Shown piece by piece: positions 54,250 through 62,778 of a DNA stretch of 64,000 nucleotides (its first letter is position 1; each line of letters starts with the position of its first letter). A program made the position numbers and the translations under genes. Below the pieces are notes generated by a model that made no database searches, was not told the origin of the DNA, and worked only from the letters and a program-made list of their open reading frames with translations. This DNA is from Scandinavium ludwigii_A (GTDB lineage Bacteria; Pseudomonadota; Gammaproteobacteria; Enterobacterales; Enterobacteriaceae), in assembly GCA_050516505.1 (NCBI GenBank), contig CP191518.1, positions 4,216,001-4,280,000 of the forward strand. Direction: 5' to 3'.

Positions 54250-55881
54250 TCAATAATCGTCGCGGTCATTGTCTTCGTCCGGCTGTTCCATCACGCTATA
54301 CGCCACCGCACAGAATAGAGAGTTGAGACGCTTCATGTCGCCGAGCAGCCCCAGGTGCAGCGAGCTGGTTTCGATACTCTGCACGTTTTGCTGATGCAGC
54401 CTGTCAACGTGAGCGTGTGAGTAGCGGCGGTTCAGGATGCGGAAGCGGTGCTTGTTCCGGCGCAGACGGCGAGCGCTGTCGACGTCGCCAGAGAAGAATA
54501 CCGACATCGCCAACTGCAGGTTGCTGAGCAACTGCTCAAAAAGACCATCCAGCTCTTTCAGACCTTCCACCGAAAACGCCCGGCGCGCGGCCAGGGATTT
54601 ATCCGCAATCTCACTGCCCATGCGCTCGATGATGTCGGAAGCCTGTTCAAGGTTCAGCGACATCTCGATGATTTCCGCCCAGCGCCGGGATTCTTCTTCT
54701 GCCAGCTCGTCCTTCGGCATCCGCGCCAGATACAGCTTGATGGCGGTGTAGAGCACGTTGACGTCGTCAGCAATTTTGCGCAACTCTTTCTCTTCGCGCG
54801 GCTCACCGTGAATGACCTTGTGCAGACCCGCCATCATGTTTTCCATCGCATCCCCGATACGCAGCGTTTCACGGGCGGCGTTGGCCAACGCCAGCGTCGG
54901 CGTGTCCAGCGCCGTTGGGTCGAGATGTTTCGGTTTCAGACGTGCATCCAGCTCCGGCACTTCCACGATAATGCGCTTACAGAAACGGGCCATCGGCTCG
55001 GCGAAGGGCACCATCGCCAGGCAGCGGATCAGGTTGTAGAACACGTGGAAGTAGATAACCAGTTCAGATTTTGCCACCGGCAGGCGGGCCATTACGTCCG
55101 CCAGGATGTGGATAAACGGCAATACAATCAGGCTGCCCACCAGCTTAAACAGCAGGCTGCCGAGCGCCACGCGACGTGCGGCGGCATTGGCGGTGCTGTT
55201 GTTGAGCATCGCCAACAAGCCAGAACCGAGGTTTGCACCAATCACCAGACACAGCGCCACCGGGAACGAAATCACACCGGTGGCGGTTAACGTGGCGGTC
55301 AGCAGCACGGCGGCGAGGCTTGAGTAAGTGATAACTGCAAACAGCGCGCCGATCAGCGCATCAAGCATGATATCGCCGGTCAGCGAGGCGAAAATCACCT
55401 GGACGCCATTGGCTTGGGTTATCGGGTGGACGGCCTGAACAATCAGTTCCAGTGCCAGCAGGATCAGCCCGAGGCCAATCCCCACGCGCCCCAACTGACC
55501 GGCACGCGTTTGTTTACGTCCGAGGAAGAAGATAACGCCGACGAAAATCAGCAGCGGCGACAGCCAGGAAAGATCGAAAGTCAGCACCCGGGCCATCAGC
55601 GCGGTACCAACATCGGCACCGAGGACGATGACCAGCGCAGGCGTCAACGCCACCAAGTCCTGCGCGACAAACGAGGTCACCAGCATGGTGGTGGCATTGC
55701 TGCTCTGTACCAGCGCGGTAACGCCAATGCCCGCGCAGAAGGCGAGCGGTTTCTTTTCGACACTGCGGCTGAGTACAGTCCGCAAGCGGGCACCAAATAC
55801 GCGCATCACGCCGGTTCGAACGATATGTGTGCCCCAGACCAGGAGCGCCACAGCGGATAGCAGGTGTAACAACGTCAGCAT
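54250..55881 (-). CDS. yjbB: Na/Pi-cotransporter-family protein YjbB
   Basis: 543 residues, the E. coli length. The first ~310 residues carry the two inverted NptA/PhoU-linked transporter repeats (GVTALVQSSNATTMLVTSFVAQ and YSSLAAVLLTATLTATG, with QSS-type motifs). Residues ~340-520 form a PhoU-like helical domain (SLNLEQASDIIERMGSEIADKSLAARRAFS). In E. coli YjbB overexpression exports phosphate. It is an inner-membrane protein, read alone. Confidence 0.96.
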   Translation of the reverse strand: MLTLLHLLSAVALLVWGTHIVRTGVMRVFGARLRTVLSRSVEKKPLAFCAGIGVTALVQSSNATTMLVTSFVAQDLVALTPALVIVLGADVGTALMARVLTFDLSWLSPLLIFVGVIFFLGRKQTRAGQLGRVGIGLGLILLALELIVQAVHPITQANGVQVIFASLTGDIMLDALIGALFAVITYSSLAAVLLTATLTATGVISFPVALCLVIGANLGSGLLAMLNNSTANAAARRVALGSLLFKLVGSLIVLPFIHILADVMARLPVAKSELVIYFHVFYNLIRCLAMVPFAEPMARFCKRIIVEVPELDARLKPKHLDPTALDTPTLALANAARETLRIGDAMENMMAGLHKVIHGEPREEKELRKIADDVNVLYTAIKLYLARMPKDELAEEESRRWAEIIEMSLNLEQASDIIERMGSEIADKSLAARRAFSVEGLKELDGLFEQLLSNLQLAMSVFFSGDVDSARRLRRNKHRFRILNRRYSHAHVDRLHQQNVQSIETSSLHLGLLGDMKRLNSLFCAVAYSVMEQPDEDNDRDDY

Positions 55882-55970
55882 GGGTTATTTTTTCTCCTTA
55901 TTGTTATACGTTTTACGGGATATGTATCCCCACCCTCTGTCAGTATAAGGGCTTACGTTCAATAAAGAGA

Positions 55971-55993
55971 CAAGGCACCGTGAAGGTGCCTTG
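55971..55993 (-). terminator. metH terminator
   Basis: CAAGGCACC (55971-55979) and GGTGCCTTG (55985-55993) form perfect arms; on the minus strand UCUCUUUAUU follows. Confidence 0.78.
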
Positions 55994-56025
55994 TTTGTTG
56001 TAAGAAAAGATGACGTTTTTGTGAA

Positions 56026-59000
56026 TCAGTCTGCGTCATAGCCCAGGTTCGGGGCCAGCCAGCGTTCGGCCTCTGCGACGCTCATTCCTTTGCGGTGGGC
56101 GTAGTCTTCCACCTGATCGCGCTGAATTTGCGCGATGGCGTAGTACTTGCTGTCCGGGTGGCTAAAGTACCAGCCCGAAACCGAGGCGCCTGGCCACATA
56201 GCGTAAGACTCTGTGAGCTTCATGCCGGTGTGGGTTTCAGCATCCAGCAGCTGCCAGATGGTGGCTTTCTCGGTGTGCTCAGGACAGGCCGGGTAACCCG
56301 GTGCCGGGCGAATACCCTGGTAGTTTTCGCGAATGAGTTCCTCGTTGCTGAGGTTTTCATTGGCGGCGTAACCCCAATGGACTTTGCGTACACGCTCGTG
56401 CAGGTATTCTGCGAACGCTTCTGCCAGACGGTCGGCAATCGCCTTGATCATGATTTTGTTGTAATCATCATGCTGCGCATCAAACGCCTCTGCCAGCGCG
56501 TCTTCTTCCAGCCCACCGGTAACGGCAAAGGCACCGAGATAATCCGCTTTCCCGGACGTTTTGGGTGCGACGAAATCTGACAGGCAGTAGTTAGCGAAGC
56601 CCACCTTTTCCGTCTGCTGGCGCAGATGACGACTGACCGCCAGCACGTGCGTGCGGGTTTCATCACGATAAATTTCGATGTCGTCGCCGATACGGTTCGC
56701 CGGGAACAAGCCCACGACGCCGCGCGGGTTCAGCGATTTGTTCGCACTGAGGTTATCGAGCATTTCATTGGCATCAGCAAACAGGCGTTTGGCCTCTTCG
56801 CCCACCACGTCATCTTCGAGAATGCGCGGGTATTTACCCGCCAGCGACCAGGTCATGAAGAATGGCGTCCAGTCGATGTAGTTACGCAGCGTTTCGATAC
56901 TGGCGCTGACAGCCTGCACCCCGAGACGATGCGCGACCGGTGGCGTGTAGCTTGCCCAGTCGAAGGCCAAATCGTTATCGCGAGCGGCCTGCAATGACAC
57001 CGGCGGCGTACGCGGTTTTTTACGCGCGTGCTGGATGCGCACCGTGTCGTATTCCTGACGCGTGCGCGCGACAAACGCATCGCGCTGCGTCGCCGAGAGC
57101 AGCGCAGAAACCACACCCACGGTGCGCGAGGCGTTCTGCACATATACCGTCGGGCCGCTGTAGTTCTGCTCGATTTTCACCGCCGTGTGCGCTTTCGAAG
57201 TGGTTGCGCCGCCAATCAGCAACGGAATGGTGAAACCCTGACGCTCCATTTCTTTCGCCACGTTGACCATTTCGTCCAGCGACGGGGTGATCAAGCCGGA
57301 AAGGCCAATCAGGTCGGCATTCACTTCCCGCGCGGTTTTGAGGATTTTGTCCGTCGGCACCATCACGCCAAGATCGATAATCTCATAGTTATTACATTGC
57401 AGCACCACGCCGACAATATTCTTGCCGATGTCATGCACGTCGCCTTTCACGGTGGCGATAACCATTTTTCCGTTGGTGGAGCCTTTCTCTTTGCTGGCTT
57501 CAATGTACGGTTCCAGATACGCCACCGCCTGTTTCATGACGCGGGCAGATTTCACCACCTGCGGCAGGAACATTTTACCTTCGCCGAACAGGTCACCGAC
57601 CACGTTCATGCCGTCCATCAGTGGCCCTTCGATAACTTCGATCGGGCGCGAGGCCTGCTGGCGCGCTTCTTCGGTATCGATTTCGATAAATTCAGTGATG
57701 CCTTTAACCAGTGAATATTCGAGGCGTTTTTTGACTTCCCAGCTGCGCCATTCGGCTTGCTGAGTATTGGCCGCTTCATCGGTTTTGCTGCCACGGTATT
57801 TTTCAGCGAGATCCAGCAAACGTTCGGTGCTGTCATCGCGACGATTGAGCACGACGTCTTCCACCGCATCGCGTAACTCGGCAGGCAGGTCATCGTATAT
57901 CGCCAGCTGTCCGGCGTTGACGATCCCCATGTCCATTCCATTGCGGATCGCGTAGTAGAGGAACACCGCGTGGATGGCTTCGCGCACCGGGTCGTTGCCG
58001 CGGAACGAGAAGGAGACGTTGGAGACGCCGCCGGAAATCAGTGCGTGAGGCAGTTCGCGTTTGATGTCTTCGCACGCACCGATGAAATCCTGCGCGTAGT
58101 TGTTGTGCTCTTCGATGCCGGTCGCAACGGCGAAAATATTGGGGTCGAAGATGATATCTTCCGGCGGGAAGCCCACATCTTCGGTCAGAATTTTGTAGGC
58201 GCGGGTGCAAATTTCGATTTTGCGCGCGCGGGTGTCGGCCTGGCCTATTTCGTCAAATGCCATCACCACCACGGCGGCGCCGTAGCGACGGACTTTTTTA
58301 GCGTGAGCGACGAAGGCGTCGACGCCCTCTTTCATCGAAATGGAGTTAACGATTCCTTTGCCCTGAATGCACTTCAGGCCTTTTTCGATGACCTCCCACT
58401 TCGAGGAGTCAATCATGATGGGCACGCGGGCGATGTCGGGTTCACCGGCAATCAGGTTCAGGAAACGCACCATCGCCGCTTCGGCGTCGAGCATCCCTTC
58501 ATCCATGTTGATGTCGATGATCTGCGCGCCGCTTTCGACCTGCTGACGTGCGACGGCCAGCGCTTCGGCGTATTTCTCTTCTTTGATCAGGCGCTTAAAT
58601 TTGGCGGAACCGGTGACGTTAGTACGCTCACCGACGTTCACAAACAGGCTATCGTCGCCAATATTCAGCGGCTCCAGACCCGCCAGACGGCAGGCGACCG
58701 GCAGTTCCGGAAGCGGGCGCGGTGCCAGGCCTTCCACCGCACGGCTCATCGCCGCTATGTGCTCCGGCGTGGTGCCGCAGCAACCGCCGACGATATTGAG
58801 GAATCCGGACTGCGCCCATTCACCAATCTGTGCCGCCATGGTGTCGGCGTCGAGGTCATATTCCCCGAAGGCATTCGGTAAACCGGCGTTCGGGTGTGCC
58901 GTGACGTAGCACTCCGCAATGCGCGACAGCTCCTGCACGTACTGGCGGAGTTCATCCGGCCCCAGCGCACAGTTCAGACCAAACGACAGCGCATCCGCAT

Positions 59001-59709
59001 GGCGCAACGAGTTATAGAACGCTTCCGTGGTTTGCCCGGAAAGCGTACGGCCAGACGCATCGGTGATGGTGCCGGAAATCATGATCGGAAGATCCACGCC
59101 CAACGCTTCCATTTCCTCTTTCACGGCGTAAATCGCAGCTTTGGCATTGAGGGTGTCAAAAACGGTTTCGATAAGAATCAGGTCTGAGCCGCCTTCTACC
59201 AACGCTTTGGTGGATTCGCGGTAGGCGACCACCAGCTGATCGAAGGTGACGTTCCGAAATGCCGGATCGTTTACATCGGGAGAAATTGACGCCGTGCGGT
59301 TGGTCGGGCCGAGGACCCCGGCGACATAGCGCGGTTTGTGTGGCGTGCGGGCCGTCCATTCATCGGCACAGGCGCGGGCCAGCTTTGCCGCCGTAAAGTT
59401 TATCTCCGCCGACAGCGATTCCATCTGGTAATCCGCCATGGCGATAGTCGTGGAGTTAAAGGTGTTGGTCTCAACGATGTCCGCCCCGGCCTCGAAATAG
59501 GCATTATGGATGGCGGCAATGATGTCCGGTTTGGTTAGCACCAGCAGGTCGTTGTTGCCTTTCAGGTCACTCGACCATTCAGCGAAGCGTTCGCCACGGT
59601 AATCTTCTTCGTTCAGGCGATAGCTCTGGATCATGGTGCCCATGCCCCCGTCCAGAACCAGGATGCGATCTTTTAATTGCTGCTTCAGCTGCTTTTCGAT
59701 GGTGCTCAC
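56026..59709 (-). CDS. metH: Cobalamin-dependent methionine synthase MetH
   Basis: 1227 residues from a GTG start (MSTIEKQLKQQLKDRILVLDGG), the E. coli length, with GGGAG about 6 nt before. The frame's earlier in-frame start would add ten unsupported residues. Domains in order: homocysteine barrel (1-350, zinc cysteines in LNCALGP and GGCCGTTP), pterin/methyl-folate barrel (~350-650), cobalamin domain with the base-off ligand motif VKGDVHDIGKNIVGVVLQ (~750-765), and the AdoMet reactivation domain (RPAPGYPACPEH near 1134). It makes methionine from homocysteine with B12. A MetR-like site lies upstream. Confidence 0.98.
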   Translation of the reverse strand: MSTIEKQLKQQLKDRILVLDGGMGTMIQSYRLNEEDYRGERFAEWSSDLKGNNDLLVLTKPDIIAAIHNAYFEAGADIVETNTFNSTTIAMADYQMESLSAEINFTAAKLARACADEWTARTPHKPRYVAGVLGPTNRTASISPDVNDPAFRNVTFDQLVVAYRESTKALVEGGSDLILIETVFDTLNAKAAIYAVKEEMEALGVDLPIMISGTITDASGRTLSGQTTEAFYNSLRHADALSFGLNCALGPDELRQYVQELSRIAECYVTAHPNAGLPNAFGEYDLDADTMAAQIGEWAQSGFLNIVGGCCGTTPEHIAAMSRAVEGLAPRPLPELPVACRLAGLEPLNIGDDSLFVNVGERTNVTGSAKFKRLIKEEKYAEALAVARQQVESGAQIIDINMDEGMLDAEAAMVRFLNLIAGEPDIARVPIMIDSSKWEVIEKGLKCIQGKGIVNSISMKEGVDAFVAHAKKVRRYGAAVVVMAFDEIGQADTRARKIEICTRAYKILTEDVGFPPEDIIFDPNIFAVATGIEEHNNYAQDFIGACEDIKRELPHALISGGVSNVSFSFRGNDPVREAIHAVFLYYAIRNGMDMGIVNAGQLAIYDDLPAELRDAVEDVVLNRRDDSTERLLDLAEKYRGSKTDEAANTQQAEWRSWEVKKRLEYSLVKGITEFIEIDTEEARQQASRPIEVIEGPLMDGMNVVGDLFGEGKMFLPQVVKSARVMKQAVAYLEPYIEASKEKGSTNGKMVIATVKGDVHDIGKNIVGVVLQCNNYEIIDLGVMVPTDKILKTAREVNADLIGLSGLITPSLDEMVNVAKEMERQGFTIPLLIGGATTSKAHTAVKIEQNYSGPTVYVQNASRTVGVVSALLSATQRDAFVARTRQEYDTVRIQHARKKPRTPPVSLQAARDNDLAFDWASYTPPVAHRLGVQAVSASIETLRNYIDWTPFFMTWSLAGKYPRILEDDVVGEEAKRLFADANEMLDNLSANKSLNPRGVVGLFPANRIGDDIEIYRDETRTHVLAVSRHLRQQTEKVGFANYCLSDFVAPKTSGKADYLGAFAVTGGLEEDALAEAFDAQHDDYNKIMIKAIADRLAEAFAEYLHERVRKVHWGYAANENLSNEELIRENYQGIRPAPGYPACPEHTEKATIWQLLDAETHTGMKLTESYAMWPGASVSGWYFSHPDSKYYAIAQIQRDQVEDYAHRKGMSVAEAERWLAPNLGYDAD

Positions 59710-59788
59710 ACGGACTCCCGACAACGCTCTTATCAACAAGCCATAGTGGCATATTCAACCACCGTGGAAAAGAGAGCCACACGGAACA

Positions 59789-59801
59789 TGAGAGATGTTC
59801 A
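59789..59801 (-). promoter_or_regulatory. Possible MetR site upstream of metH
   Basis: TGAGAGATGTTCA differs at one position from the MetR consensus TGAA-N5-TTCA. It lies 80 bp before the metH start. MetR activates metH in E. coli. Confidence 0.4.
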
Positions 59802-59852
59802 CCACCACTGCTCCGATCAGTTCTGATAACGGTTGCATTATAATCAAATAAA

Positions 59853-59868
59853 ACGAAAATGATTTCCA
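59853..59868. promoter_or_regulatory. IclR operator upstream of iclR
   Basis: ACGAAAATGATTTCCA matches the IclR site pattern TGGAAATNATTTCCA at most positions. It is centred about 30 bp before the iclR start, consistent with autorepression. Confidence 0.6.
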
Positions 59869-59891
59869 CGATACAGAATAAGGAGGTCGTC

Positions 59892-60722
59892 ATGGTTGCA
59901 ACTGTTCCCGCAAAACGTGGCAGAAAACCCGCCCCTGCCGCCGCGGCCCCACAGCCCACCGGCCAGGTACAGTCGCTGACACGCGGCCTGAAGCTGCTGG
60001 AGTCGATTGCAGAATCCCATGGCAGCGTGGCGCTGACCGAGCTGGCGCAGCAGGCTGGCCTGCCGAACTCCACCACTCACCGCCTGTTGACCACGATGCA
60101 GCAGCTGGGCTTTGTGCGTCAGACTGGCGATCTGGGACACTGGACCGTCGGCGCGCACGCCTTCATCGTGGGCAGCAGTTTTCTGCAAAGCCGTAATCTG
60201 TTGGCGATTGTGCACCCTATCCTGCGCAAGCTGATGGATGACTCGGGTGAAACAGTGAACCTGGCAGTGCTCGACCAGAGTGACCATCAGGCGATCATCA
60301 TCGACCAGGTGCAGTGTACGCAGCTGATGCGCATGTCTGCACCGATTGGCGGCAAGCTGCCGATGCATGCATCAGGCGCCGGGAAAGCGTTTTTATCTCA
60401 GTTAACCGATGAGCAGGTGAGCGGGCTGCTGCACCGTAAAGGGCTGCACGCCTACACACACGCTACCCTGGTTTCGCCGGTGCATCTGAAGGAAGATTTG
60501 GCGCAGATTCGCAAGCGCGGCTACTCGTTTGATGACGAAGAGCACGCGCTCGGCCTGCGTTGCGTGGCGGCATGTATTTACGATGAGCATCGCGAACCGT
60601 TTGCCGCCATCTCCATTTCCGGGCCGATTTCGCGGATTACCGATGATCGCGTGACCGAGCTTGGAGCGCTGGTGATTAAGGCGGCGAAAGAAGTGACGCT
60701 GGCTTATGGTGGAACGCGTTAA
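59892..60722 (+). CDS. iclR: Glyoxylate bypass repressor IclR
   Basis: 276 residues (E. coli 274) from the ATG of MVATVPAKRGRKPAPA, preceded by a strong AAGGAGG. An N-terminal winged helix (residues ~30-90, LTELAQQAGLPNSTTHRLLTTMQQLGFV) is followed by a GAF-type effector domain (LPMHASGAGKAFL, FDDEEHALGLRCVAACI, FAAISISGP). It represses aceBAK and itself; pyruvate and glyoxylate modulate it. The extra residues are in the Ala/Pro-rich N-terminus. It is convergent with aceK, with a tandem repeat array between. Confidence 0.97.
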   Translation: MVATVPAKRGRKPAPAAAAPQPTGQVQSLTRGLKLLESIAESHGSVALTELAQQAGLPNSTTHRLLTTMQQLGFVRQTGDLGHWTVGAHAFIVGSSFLQSRNLLAIVHPILRKLMDDSGETVNLAVLDQSDHQAIIIDQVQCTQLMRMSAPIGGKLPMHASGAGKAFLSQLTDEQVSGLLHRKGLHAYTHATLVSPVHLKEDLAQIRKRGYSFDDEEHALGLRCVAACIYDEHREPFAAISISGPISRITDDRVTELGALVIKAAKEVTLAYGGTR

Positions 60723-60727
60723 GACGG

Positions 60728-61011
60728 GTGCGGTCTGATGCCCTCACCCCGGCCCTCTCCCACGGGGAGAGGGAGAAAACACTAAAAACGGCAACCTCAG
60801 GTTGCCATTTTGCTTTTACCTTGTGCGGTCTGATGCCCTCACCCCGGCCCTCTCCCACGGGGAGAGGGAGAAAACACTAAAAACGGCAACCTGAGGTTGC
60901 CGTTTTGCTTTTACCTTGTGCGGTCTGATGCCCTCACCCCGGCCCTCTCCCACGGGGAGAGGGAGAAAACACTAAAAACGGCAACCTCAGGTTGCCATTT
61001 TGCTTTTACCT
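60728..61011. repeat. Triplicated 95-bp unit between iclR and aceK
   Basis: Three near-identical units start at 60728, 60823 and 60918. Each has the GC-rich repeat hairpin (CTCTCCCACGGGGAGAGGG) and a terminator stem (GGCAACCT with AGGTTGCC) plus the GCTTTTACC end. Units 1 and 3 agree; unit 2 differs by two bases in the terminator stem, making it a longer palindrome. The stop codon of aceK falls in the last unit. Confidence 0.93.
60976..61008 (-). terminator. aceK terminator (three tandem copies)
   Basis: On the minus strand, after the TAA of aceK, GGCAACCT and AGGTTGCC arms are followed by GUUUUU. The same structure is repeated at about 60786-60813 and 60881-60908. Confidence 0.8.
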
Positions 61012-62727
61012 CCGCAGGCTAAATCGTTGTCGCTTACGGTAGGCAAAAACATCTTCCACGTGCCCATCTCGAATACGCGTTTGCAGGCCACGCCAGTAGT
61101 CTGCGCGCAGCAGGTCGGCGTGCATTTCCTCAAACAACGGTCCAATACGGGCGTCGGCACACAGCCAGTGGCGAAACTCTTCCGGGAAGACATCGCCCGG
61201 TGAGACGCTGTACCACGGCTCGCTGGCGAGTTCATCTTCCGGGTAACGCGGCGGCGGGATGTCGCGGAAATTCACTTCTGTCATGTAGCAAATTTCATCG
61301 TAGTCGTAGAACACCACCCGTCCGTGGCGCGTGACGCCGAAGTTTTTGAACAACATATCGCCGGGGAAAATGTTGGCCGCCGCCAGCTGGCGAATCGCGT
61401 TCCCGTACTCTTCGACCGCATCGCGTAACTGCTGACCGTTGACCTGTTCAAGCCACAGATTGAGCGGCACCATCCGCCGTTCAATGTAGAGATGACTGAT
61501 GGCAATGCGGTCCCCGAGATCGGTGATTTTCTGCGGAACTTCCTGCCACAGTAAATCAAGTAGCGCGGGGGAAATTTGCCGTTTTTCCAGCACGAAGTTT
61601 TCAAACTCCTGCGTGTCGGCCATTCGACCCACGCGGTCATGCTCTTTGACCAGCTGATAACACGCCCGCACATGCGCCGCATTCATCTCTTTTTGCGGCG
61701 CAAACCTGTCTTTGATGACCTTAAATACCCGGTCAAAACCAGGCAGCGTGAAGACCAGCATCACCATGCCACGTATGCCCGGTGCTTCGATGAACTGCTC
61801 TTCTGTTTGGCGAATATAGGTCAGATATTCGCGATAGCTTTCCGTTTTGCCGTGCTTCTGGCAGCCAATCGCCATGTACAGTTCGGCGGTGGTTTTGCCC
61901 GGCAGTATTTCCCGCAGCCATTCGACTAATGCCGCCGGGAGCGGGGCATAAACCATAAAATAGGAGCGAGCGAAACCAAAGACAATGCTGGCCTCAGCGC
62001 TGGTCGTCAGACAGGTATCAACGAATAACTCGCCTTCATCGCTGCGATGCACTGGCAACAGCAGCGGCACGATACCTTCCGGCGTGTACAGCCTGGCAAC
62101 CAGCCAGGCCGCTTTATTGCGATAAAACAGCTCGTTCGCCACCTGCAGATGCGATTCGCCTAAAACGTCTGCTCCATATGCTTCCGTCAGATGCGCCACG
62201 ATATATCCCACATCGCGCGCTTTATCCTGCCACGGCAGACGCAGCGGCAGGTCCGTCAGCATTTGGTTGAGCAGTGTCTCCCAGCCGTGATCCGGGTAGA
62301 AATCTTTCGCCAGCGGGCGAGGAATGGCGCGAAAGCGGCGCTCCGGCTGAGAGCTGAAAATAAAAAGCCGCTCGGGAGTCAGCGAGCGGTGGTCAAATAA
62401 CCGACAATACACAGAGTTAAAAAAGCTTTCGGCAATTTCAAAGCGAGGGTAATCAGGCAGGAGCGCGATATAGTGCTCTTTCACCCGCAGCAAAAAAGCC
62501 GCATCCGGACTTTTGCCTTCCGTGATGCAACGTAGCTGTTCCACAACCAGGCCTACATGATGGTCGTACAGATGAATACGCTGTTTCATCGCCTGTTGTA
62601 CCGCGTGCCAGTCTGCTTGTTCGAAACGCTGCTGCGCCCCGGAAGTGACTTCCAGAAAGCGGCCATACTGCGCGTCGAATCCTTGCAGAATAGTTTGAGC
62701 GATTAACAGTTCGAGGCCACGCGTCAT
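61006..62727 (-). CDS. aceK: Isocitrate dehydrogenase kinase/phosphatase AceK
   Basis: 573 residues from the ATG of MTRGLELLIAQTILQGFDAQYG, which has GGAG 6 nt before; an ATG two codons earlier overlaps that site. The regulatory domain (1-310) and the kinase-like domain are present (GMVMLVFTLPGFDRVFKVIKDRF for ATP binding, MLFKNFGVTRHGRVVFYDYDEICYM for metal and catalysis). It ends FSLRR, about five residues short of the E. coli C-terminus as I recall it, because the stop lies in the adjacent repeat. It switches isocitrate dehydrogenase off during growth on acetate. Confidence 0.96.
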   Translation of the reverse strand: MTRGLELLIAQTILQGFDAQYGRFLEVTSGAQQRFEQADWHAVQQAMKQRIHLYDHHVGLVVEQLRCITEGKSPDAAFLLRVKEHYIALLPDYPRFEIAESFFNSVYCRLFDHRSLTPERLFIFSSQPERRFRAIPRPLAKDFYPDHGWETLLNQMLTDLPLRLPWQDKARDVGYIVAHLTEAYGADVLGESHLQVANELFYRNKAAWLVARLYTPEGIVPLLLPVHRSDEGELFVDTCLTTSAEASIVFGFARSYFMVYAPLPAALVEWLREILPGKTTAELYMAIGCQKHGKTESYREYLTYIRQTEEQFIEAPGIRGMVMLVFTLPGFDRVFKVIKDRFAPQKEMNAAHVRACYQLVKEHDRVGRMADTQEFENFVLEKRQISPALLDLLWQEVPQKITDLGDRIAISHLYIERRMVPLNLWLEQVNGQQLRDAVEEYGNAIRQLAAANIFPGDMLFKNFGVTRHGRVVFYDYDEICYMTEVNFRDIPPPRYPEDELASEPWYSVSPGDVFPEEFRHWLCADARIGPLFEEMHADLLRADYWRGLQTRIRDGHVEDVFAYRKRQRFSLRR

Positions 62728-62748
62728 CTGCATCTCCGTTGTGGATTT

Positions 62749-62772
62749 CCTCTCTCCCCTTGGGAAGAGAGG
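62749..62772 (-). other. Strong intercistronic hairpin between aceA and aceK
   Basis: On the minus strand CCTCTCTTCCC pairs with GGGGAGAGAGG (one G-U) around AA, an 11-bp stem ending just before the aceK ribosome site. It resembles the core of the window's GC-rich repeat. E. coli has REP sequences at this junction, linked to the steep drop in aceK expression. Confidence 0.7.
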
Positions 62773-62778
62773 TCAAAA

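Noticed and set aside
57970..58881. 303-residue open frame antisense to metH
   Set aside because: Shadow frame; no family resemblance.
60676..60858. 60-residue open frame on the minus strand in the iclR-aceK gap (reads SLSPWERAGVRASD)
   Set aside because: It is a translation of the GC-rich intergenic repeat and shares this peptide with other repeat copies; no ribosome site.
60728..61011. CRISPR array
   Set aside because: Only three units and no variable spacers; the 95-bp units are contiguous tandem copies.
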